The notes beneath the pieces are model-generated. The model was not told where the DNA came from. It did no database searches and saw only the letters and a program-made list of their open reading frames with translations. A program made the position numbers and the translations under genes. A DNA stretch of 26,228 nt, from positions 1 to 26,228 of the forward strand of contig JBFLWG010000012.1 of the NCBI GenBank assembly GCA_040757795.1. Reading direction: 5' to 3'. Source of the DNA: DYTO01 sp040757795 (GTDB taxonomy: Archaea > Hadarchaeota > Hadarchaeia > Hadarchaeales > Hadarchaeaceae). Positions 21,290 to 26,228 of the stretch are shown piece by piece (the stretch's first letter is position 1; each line of letters starts with the position of its first letter).

Positions 21290-22261
21290 TCACGCTCCAA
21301 AGATGTTTCTTACGTACTCCGACTCCTGCTTCAGGATGTCCAGCGAGTCCATTATCTGCTCGTTGCTCTTCATGGCCGTCTCCAGGACAACCACCTCCAC
21401 GCCCGCCGCCTTCACCATTTCAGAGTACCTTTTCAAGTTCTCCTTTTTCAGCAGGCCCCACTCCAGATGGATGGGCGGGTGAAACATCTTTTTTCCTGGA
21501 ACATAGTCGTTGAGGTGGACTTCCTTCATGTAGCCTTTTGGGATCTTCTTCATCGAGTCCTCGGGCGGGTCGGGGATCTGGGAGCCTGTGTCAGCCCTTG
21601 TGAACCAGTGGCCGATATCGAAGTTGAAGTAGATGTCCACGCCCCTGCTCCTCAGCTCCTCCACGAGGGAGATACAGTCCTCGAGCTCGCTGTAGATGCC
21701 GTCGAAAGCCGTGTTGTTCTCGAGGTGAAGAAGCAGGCCCAACTCCTTGGCGAACTCTCCAAGCTCAACTATGCTGTTGACGATCGAGGAGCGGATGATC
21801 GCGTTGTACTTCCCCAGCCTGTGGTAAAATGGGGCAGAGCCGGGGTGGATGTTCACATAAATGGCGCCGACGTCCGAGGCGAACTTCATGCAGCGCTTGT
21901 GGAACTCGACGGCCGTCCTGCGCTCCTCCTCCCCAGGGGAGCAGATGCTGCCGCCCACGTAGGAATATGGCAGGTGCAGGGAGAGGCTGATCCCCGCGTC
22001 CTCGGCGGCCTTCCTGATCTCCTCGCGGCGGCTCTGGTCGAGGCGGACGTAAGGGTTGGGCGGGTCTGAGTCAAGCTCCACATGGCTCATGCCCAGCTCC
22101 TGGGTGACCTTGAGCTGCATCTCGACATCAAGCTTAGCCTTCTCGAGCCCTATCGCGTTTACGGACGCCAAATCCAAGTTGCCGTGCTCGAATGCGCGCC
22201 TGTCTTCATTGTTCAGGTGGTCGAGGACCAGGCAGTTAGTGTAGTCGCGGCCCAGCTTCAT
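21290..22261 (-). CDS. Xylose-isomerase-like TIM-barrel protein (AP endonuclease family 2)
   Basis: The 323-residue protein belongs to the sugar phosphate isomerase/epimerase and endonuclease IV superfamily. Barrel strand-end motifs with metal-type ligands are seen in order: LHLPYSYVGG, IYVNIHPGSAP, LHLENNTAFDG (Glu), NFDIGHWF (Asp, His), MKEVHLNDYV (His, Asp) and VVVLETAMKS (Glu). These are the usual positions for a metal-dependent isomerase or epimerase. It starts at ATG 22261, and a minus-strand GGATAAAAA (22289-22297) about 30 bases upstream is a good TATA box. It is co-transcribed with the polyferredoxin gene. The substrate is unknown, and a DNA-repair role is possible but less likely without the endonuclease IV triad context. 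Confidence 0.8.
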   Translation of the reverse strand: MKLGRDYTNCLVLDHLNNEDRRAFEHGNLDLASVNAIGLEKAKLDVEMQLKVTQELGMSHVELDSDPPNPYVRLDQSRREEIRKAAEDAGISLSLHLPYSYVGGSICSPGEEERRTAVEFHKRCMKFASDVGAIYVNIHPGSAPFYHRLGKYNAIIRSSIVNSIVELGEFAKELGLLLHLENNTAFDGIYSELEDCISLVEELRSRGVDIYFNFDIGHWFTRADTGSQIPDPPEDSMKKIPKGYMKEVHLNDYVPGKKMFHPPIHLEWGLLKKENLKRYSEMVKAAGVEVVVLETAMKSNEQIMDSLDILKQESEYVRNIFGA

Positions 22262-22288
22262 TTGACCGGTTCAAACTCTGCCGGGGGG

Positions 22289-22297
22289 TTTTTATCC
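22289..22297. promoter_or_regulatory. Shared TATA-like element between divergent genes
   Basis: TTTTTATCC on the plus strand is 27 bases before ATG 22320; read on the minus strand as GGATAAAAA it is about 32 bases before ATG 22261. One element may serve both leaderless transcripts. Confidence 0.4.
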
Positions 22298-22319
22298 TTG
22301 TGGATTTCAGTTGAAGCCG

Positions 22320-23087
22320 ATGATTGAACTAGCTTTATTTCTGGTAGGTCTGCTCATCGCCAGCCTGTCCTCCATGATAGGACTGGCCGGCGGAAGCTTC
22401 ATGGTGCCGACTCTTGTGCTTGTCTTTGGCCTGACTACTCAAAGGGCTGTTGGTGCGAGCCTTTTCGCGATAATGTTCCTCACTATATCGGCGACTGTGG
22501 CTTACGCGCGCCAGGGAAAAGTGCATTACAGGGTCGGGCTGCTGCTCGACACGCTTGACGTGCCAGGTGCCGTGCTGGGAGCTCTCATCACCACACTTGT
22601 TGCCTCGGCGGTGCTAGCGGGGATGTTCGGTGGTCTTTTGCTTTTCATCGCCATTTACATGATTTTGAGAAGAAACTCGAAAACAAGTTCAGACCCAAAA
22701 TCGTGCAGCCTATCCAAGCGCAACATGAGTTACTGCATGCTGGGGAGCTTTGCAAGCGGCGTGGTCTCTTCAATGTTTGGGATTGGGGGCGGCGTCATTG
22801 ACGAAGCCGTGATGATTCTCCTGCTTGGCATGTCCATCCATCTTTCTGCAGGGACAGCGATGTTTGGGATGGCGATTACCACTGTTGCGGCCGTGATTCC
22901 ACACTGGTTTTTGGGGAACATCCTGCTCGGTTATGCTGTGCCGCTGGCCGCAGGCTGTCTAATAGGCGGTCAGATTGGGCCTTTTGTTTCAAAAAGAGCG
23001 CGAGCAAGCACGTTGAGGAAGATCCTGGCGGTGGTGTTTGTTTTCATAGGCGTGCGGATGATACTGGTGCCGCTCATGGGCGGTTGA
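22320..23087 (+). CDS. TauE/SafE family membrane permease (second copy)
   Basis: The 255-residue protein has the two-half structure of the TauE/SafE family. The first glycine-rich loop is SSMIGLAGGSFMVPTLVLVFGL near residue 20. The second, SGVVSSMFGIGGGVIDEAVMILLLG, is near residue 155. The membrane segments are separated by a short charged loop (RRNSKTSSDPKSCSLSKRN). I use ATG 22320 because the TATA box centre is exactly 27 bases upstream; the TTG at 22311 is an unlikely start. The transported anion is unknown. It differs clearly from the copy at 1274-1999, so the two are paralogues rather than a recent duplication. Confidence 0.86.
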   Translation: MIELALFLVGLLIASLSSMIGLAGGSFMVPTLVLVFGLTTQRAVGASLFAIMFLTISATVAYARQGKVHYRVGLLLDTLDVPGAVLGALITTLVASAVLAGMFGGLLLFIAIYMILRRNSKTSSDPKSCSLSKRNMSYCMLGSFASGVVSSMFGIGGGVIDEAVMILLLGMSIHLSAGTAMFGMAITTVAAVIPHWFLGNILLGYAVPLAAGCLIGGQIGPFVSKRARASTLRKILAVVFVFIGVRMILVPLMGG

Positions 23088-23126
23088 CACACGTGCAAAT
23101 TCACGAATGCACGGCACGGCACAAGG

Positions 23127-23134
23127 GTTTATAG
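23127..23134 (+). promoter_or_regulatory. TATA box of the aro operon
   Basis: GTTTATAG is about 27 bases before ATG 23157, which selects that start over the longer frame from 23136 and the ATG at 23163. Confidence 0.5.
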
Positions 23135-23156
23135 AGTGTGCGACGATTTTCATGAG

Positions 23157-24272
23157 ATGAGGATGAGCGGGAACACGTTCGGGAAGATTTTCAGGGCGAC
23201 GACTTACGGGGAGTCGCACGGCACCGCAGTCGGAGTTGTGGTTGACGGAGTCCCGGCAGGAATGCCGCTGAGCGAAGCAGACATCCAAGCCGAGCTTGAC
23301 AGGCGGCGACCCGGCCAGTCCATCCTGACCAGCCCAAGGAAGGAGGAGGACAAGGTCGAAATACTGTCTGGTGTCTTCCAGGGAAAGACTCTCGGCACTC
23401 CAATTTCTATGATTGTTCGAAACGCCGATGTTGACTCGGCCCCTTACGAGGAAATAAAAAACAAGCCACGCCCGGGCCATGCCGACCTGACTTTCTGGAT
23501 GAAGTTCGGCCATGTCGACCACAGAGGGGGCGGCAGGAGTTCAGCCAGGGAAACTGTCGGGAGGGTCGCGGCCGGAGCAGTGGCCAAAAAACTGCTGGCC
23601 GTCCACAACATTGAGATACTCGGTCACACAGTTGAGGCAGCGGGAGTGGCAGTCAAGCGCGAAATTTCCCCCGATGAAATCCGCAGGAATGTCGAAGACA
23701 ACCCGATGAGGTGCGCCAACCACGAAGCCGCTGAGTCTATGAAGAAAAAGGCGCTAGAGGCGGCGAAGGAAGGGGACACCACCGGAGGAGTAGTGGAAGT
23801 CATCGCACTGAACGTACCGCCGGGCCTGGGGGAGCCGGTCTTCGGCAAGCTGAGCGCTGACATCGCCGGCGCCATGATGTCCATCGGGGCCGTGAAGGCT
23901 GTGGAAATAGGCGCCGGGAAAGAACTCGCCAAGATGCGCGGCTCCCAGTCAAACGACCCGATCATTCTGAAGAAGGGGGCAATAGAAATGAAGACAAACC
24001 TTGCAGGCGGAATTCTCGGAGGGATTTCCACAGGGATGCCTATTATCGTGAAGGTGGCTGTCAAACCCCCCTCATCTATAACGAAGCCGCAGCGCACGGT
24101 GGATCTGGAAAAAATGGAAGAGACTGAGATCAAGCTTCGCGGGAGATTTGACCCCAACCTCTGTCCGCGGGTGGTCCCTGTAGCCGAGGCAATGCTGGCC
24201 CTGGTGCTGGCCGACCACATGATCATGGCGGGGAAGGCTGACCCTGACAAATTCCGAAAGGAATCACGATGA
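23157..24272 (+). CDS. aroC: Chorismate synthase
   Basis: The enzyme makes chorismate from 5-enolpyruvylshikimate 3-phosphate using reduced FMN. The 371-residue protein starts MRMSGNTFGKIFRATTYGESHG and carries the family signatures RRRPGQSILTSPRKEEDKVEILSG, the RPGHADLTFWMKFGHVDHRGGGRSSARETVGRVAAGAVAKKLL loop and the C-terminal GRFDPNLCPRVVPVAEAM. Its stop overlaps the ATG of the shikimate kinase gene. It opens a three-gene aromatic biosynthesis operon with its own TATA box. Confidence 0.96.
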   Translation: MRMSGNTFGKIFRATTYGESHGTAVGVVVDGVPAGMPLSEADIQAELDRRRPGQSILTSPRKEEDKVEILSGVFQGKTLGTPISMIVRNADVDSAPYEEIKNKPRPGHADLTFWMKFGHVDHRGGGRSSARETVGRVAAGAVAKKLLAVHNIEILGHTVEAAGVAVKREISPDEIRRNVEDNPMRCANHEAAESMKKKALEAAKEGDTTGGVVEVIALNVPPGLGEPVFGKLSADIAGAMMSIGAVKAVEIGAGKELAKMRGSQSNDPIILKKGAIEMKTNLAGGILGGISTGMPIIVKVAVKPPSSITKPQRTVDLEKMEETEIKLRGRFDPNLCPRVVPVAEAMLALVLADHMIMAGKADPDKFRKESR

Positions 24273-25138
24273 AAAAAATGATGGGCGAGGCTTCGGCCTT
24301 CGGCTCCGCGACCGTTGTGAATGCATTTGCCGCTGGGAAGGGGGCTGCCTTCGGTATCGACCTGAAAGTCAGGGCGAATGTCAGGCCCATTGCGGATTCA
24401 AAGACAATCAAGGGGAAGATTGTCGGCGCAAAGGAGAGCCCAAAGCTCATCGAGATCTGCGCTAGGAGGACCATGGAACACCTGGGGGCCAGGGGGTTCG
24501 GCGCAGATGTCGAGACGAGGTCTGAAATCCCGATTGCCGTCGGCCTCTCAAGCAGCAGCGCCGCCGCCAACGCGGTCGTCATGGCGACTTTTTCTGCTTT
24601 CGGGAGGAGGGCAAAGGCGGACGAGGTTCTAAATATCGGAATAGATTCAGCTTTCGATGCGGGGGTCACCTTGACCGGGGCTTTCGACGACGCCGCGGCA
24701 TCTCTTTACGGCTACGGGGTGGTGACGGACAACCTCAAGCGAAGGGTGCTCAAGAGGTTCAAGGTCGACCCGAGGCTCAAGGTCCTGGTCCATGCGCCGC
24801 CGTTCAAGACTTACACCAGGGGACTGAGGAAGATGAAGTTTGACGCAATCAGGGCTGGCGCCGAGGCGGCCCACGGAATGGCGATGAGCGGCGACATCTG
24901 GGGAGCCATGACCTTAAACGGCTTGCTTTACTCAAGCGCACTGGGGCAGGACGCGGTCCCAGCAATCGAGGCTCTGGCGAAGGGAGCCATGGCGGCTGGA
25001 CTCACTGGGACGGGGCCGGCGACTGTCGCTGTGGCGTCTCGTGACATCGCGGGGGAGATAGCCGCCGCCTGGATGAAAAGACCGGGGAAAGTGATTATAA
25101 CTTCTCCAGCCAAACTGGGTGGGAGGACGGTTACATGA
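24269..25138 (+). CDS. aroK: Shikimate kinase, archaeal GHMP type
   Basis: This archaeal shikimate kinase is unrelated to bacterial AroK and belongs to the GHMP kinase fold. It phosphorylates shikimate at the 3-hydroxyl. The 289-residue protein shows the N-terminal GEASAFGSATVVNAFAAGKGAAFGIDL, the ATP loop EIPIAVGLSSSSAAANAVV near residue 88, the DAGVTLTGAFDDAAASLYG segment and the closing GLTGTGPATVAVA. ATG 24269 overlaps the aroC stop (ATGA), and its stop overlaps the next gene (ATGA at 25135). The order of biosynthetic steps is reversed relative to the pathway, as often seen. Confidence 0.95.
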   Translation: MKKMMGEASAFGSATVVNAFAAGKGAAFGIDLKVRANVRPIADSKTIKGKIVGAKESPKLIEICARRTMEHLGARGFGADVETRSEIPIAVGLSSSSAAANAVVMATFSAFGRRAKADEVLNIGIDSAFDAGVTLTGAFDDAAASLYGYGVVTDNLKRRVLKRFKVDPRLKVLVHAPPFKTYTRGLRKMKFDAIRAGAEAAHGMAMSGDIWGAMTLNGLLYSSALGQDAVPAIEALAKGAMAAGLTGTGPATVAVASRDIAGEIAAAWMKRPGKVIITSPAKLGGRTVT

Positions 25139-25923
25139 GCGAAAGCAGGCTGAAAGAGTTCAGGAAGCAGATCGACAGCTTGGACAACCAGATAATCTCC
25201 CTTCTGGCGCATCGCCTCAAGGTGGGGCAGGAGCTGGCCTCCCTGAAGAAAGAAATGAAGCTGGGTGCGAGGGACGAGCTGCGCGAGCGGGCGGTCATCG
25301 ACAGGGCCCGGGAGCAGGCAAAGCTGCTCGGGGTCGACCCTTCTTTTGCCGAAAGCGTGATGAGGCTCGTCATGGCGCAGATGGTCGGCGAGGAGAGGGA
25401 GCACATGGGGGAGGTCGGGATGTGGGCGAAGGTTCAGCAGGCATTCAAGGATTTCCCGGCCCAGCTCAACGTCGCGAAAATAATATTCAAGCATGGACTC
25501 AGGGTCGGGAAGGATGGGGACGTCCTCTGTGGCAACATGAGGGTTCCGGCCGTCCAGATTGCCGAGGCGGCTGGGGTGGACAGGCGGGTGGTCGACCTCA
25601 CCGCCGAGAGAATCCTGAAAGACGAGGGGCTGGCCGAGATATTCTCAAACCTGGAACCCATAGCGTACCTGAAGGGGGTGGCCCAGCAGCTAGGGATGGG
25701 CGTCGTGGAAATAGTGCCGAAGGACGCGGCAAAACCCGGGATAATAAAGGAGACGACGGGGGTCCTCGCGAAGTTCGGCATCAGCATAAGGCAGGCGGTG
25801 GCGGACGACCCATACCTGGTGCCGCAGCCGAAGCTCACCATCATCACCGACGAGCCCGTGAAGGGCGACGTGATAGACGCCATGAGGAAGCTGCCGAGCG
25901 TCCGCAGCGTGATAGTTTACTAA
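25135..25923 (+). CDS. aroQ: Chorismate mutase (AroQ) fused to an ACT-domain amino-acid-metabolism regulator
   Basis: Residues 1-90 are an AroQ-class chorismate mutase, which turns chorismate into prephenate for Phe and Tyr. Arg10, Arg27, Lys38/39 and Gln82 are the likely active-site positions in its three-helix pattern (FRKQIDSLDNQIISLLAHRLKVGQELASLK). From Met96 (MWAKVQQAFKDFPAQLNVAKIIF) the protein matches the archaeal 'regulator of amino acid metabolism, contains ACT domain' family (COG2150). It has a helical segment with VPAVQIAEAAGVDRRVVD and an ACT domain (about 185-262) with KPGIIKETTGVLAKFGISIRQ. The fusion probably gives amino-acid feedback control of the mutase, possibly by Phe or Tyr. 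The ATGA overlap with aroK supports start 25135. Confidence 0.92.
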   Translation: MSESRLKEFRKQIDSLDNQIISLLAHRLKVGQELASLKKEMKLGARDELRERAVIDRAREQAKLLGVDPSFAESVMRLVMAQMVGEEREHMGEVGMWAKVQQAFKDFPAQLNVAKIIFKHGLRVGKDGDVLCGNMRVPAVQIAEAAGVDRRVVDLTAERILKDEGLAEIFSNLEPIAYLKGVAQQLGMGVVEIVPKDAAKPGIIKETTGVLAKFGISIRQAVADDPYLVPQPKLTIITDEPVKGDVIDAMRKLPSVRSVIVY

Positions 25924-25943
25924 GTTCTGGAGCATCTGGCAAA

Positions 25944-26228
25944 ATGAAAGTTTTGAAATTTGGTGGCTTGGATAGGGAGGCCGACGTCAGGCTGGCCAAG
26001 GACATGAAGGAGGTCATTCTAGACAAGGAGTGGCTGAAGAAGAACGAGGATGTGGAGCTCTACTACATGTACAGAAATCTTTGGAAGTGGGGAGACGAAA
26101 GAAAGATTTTGCAGAACAATTTGCGTTACGACATCACAGTAATCCCTCCGCGCACACTCGGCCGTGAGCTTGTCAAAACTGCTGGGCACTACCACCCAGA
26201 GTGCTCTCCGGGACTTACATACCCTGAA
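25944..26228 (+). CDS. pgiA: Cupin-type glucose-6-phosphate isomerase, 3' end outside window
   Basis: The enzyme interconverts glucose 6-phosphate and fructose 6-phosphate. The archaeal cupin form is unrelated to the common isomerase and needs a metal ion. The visible 95 residues include a basic/acidic N-terminal part (DREADVRLAKDMKEVI), YYMYRNLW, YDITVIPPRTLGRELVKTAGHYHPE and the start of the cupin core. The GHYHP histidines are metal ligands. It starts at ATG 25944, 20 bases after the chorismate mutase stop, so it may belong to the same transcript. GGAG lies about 11 bases upstream. The protein is cut by the window end. Confidence 0.9.
   Translation, partial: MKVLKFGGLDREADVRLAKDMKEVILDKEWLKKNEDVELYYMYRNLWKWGDERKILQNNLRYDITVIPPRTLGRELVKTAGHYHPECSPGLTYPE

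Noticed and set aside
20924..22069. 381-codon open frame on the plus strand
   Set aside because: It lies opposite the polyferredoxin and TIM-barrel genes, whose cysteine clusters and barrel motifs are unmistakable. Long antisense frames are expected at this GC content.
1..26228. CRISPR arrays, insertion sequences, restriction or toxin systems
   Set aside because: No regularly spaced repeats, transposase-like frames or nuclease/antitoxin pairs were seen. The only mobile gene is the homing endonuclease.

Overview
The window is a GC-rich, tightly packed piece of an archaeal chromosome. Archaeal markers include eL21, eL41, Rpb4/RpoF, type-2 peptidyl-tRNA hydrolase, GHMP-type shikimate kinase, aconitase X, a UPF0147 protein, a DUF655 protein, a geranylgeranyl-reductase-family flavoprotein and a cupin-type phosphoglucose isomerase. 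TATA boxes lie about 27 bases before many leaderless starts, and ATGA stop/start overlaps are common. The gene set looks euryarchaeal, possibly an uncultured lineage. I cannot name the taxon from the sequence. TGA is an ordinary stop codon here.

Layout, left to right. 1-862 (minus) is the N-terminal part of a molybdenum hydroxylase large subunit. 863-1273 holds an odd 92-nt tRNA-like gene with a decayed partial copy 79 bases upstream. Next come a TauE/SafE permease (1274-1999) and two overlapping membrane-anchored pilin-like proteins (2079-3462). A minus-strand operon follows: DUF1616-like, pth2, thiL (5334 down to 3594). Then a geranylgeranyl reductase homologue (5387-6577) and a fusion of a MoaD/SAMP-like ubiquitin fold to a HemK-type methyltransferase (6628-7578). 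An AT-richer LAGLIDADG homing endonuclease with a frameshift (7644-8445) sits just before an information-processing cluster: eL41, eL21, RpoF, DUF655. After that come 6-phospho-3-hexuloisomerase, UPF0147, a zinc-ribbon protein and a CPBP protease (to 11784).

The central block is ferredoxin-linked catabolism. The minus-strand porGDAB operon (14638 down to 11805) diverges from a tungsten-type aldehyde:ferredoxin oxidoreductase (14816-16720), and the spacer contains a perfect 16-bp palindrome. A gene-free, structure-rich stretch (about 16745-16976) may encode an RNA. Then come a small cytochrome-b561-like membrane protein (minus), aconitase X (archaeal mevalonate pathway), a surface transglutaminase-like protein, a proteasome-beta-like protein that seems to lack Thr1, a minus-strand polyferredoxin plus TIM-barrel pair, and a second TauE/SafE permease.

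The right end is a shikimate-pathway operon with ATGA overlaps: chorismate synthase, archaeal shikimate kinase, and chorismate mutase fused to an ACT-domain regulator. A cupin phosphoglucose isomerase is cut by the window end. Together these genes suggest an anaerobic heterotroph that oxidises 2-oxoacids and aldehydes with ferredoxin, makes its own aromatic amino acids and builds isoprenoid lipids.
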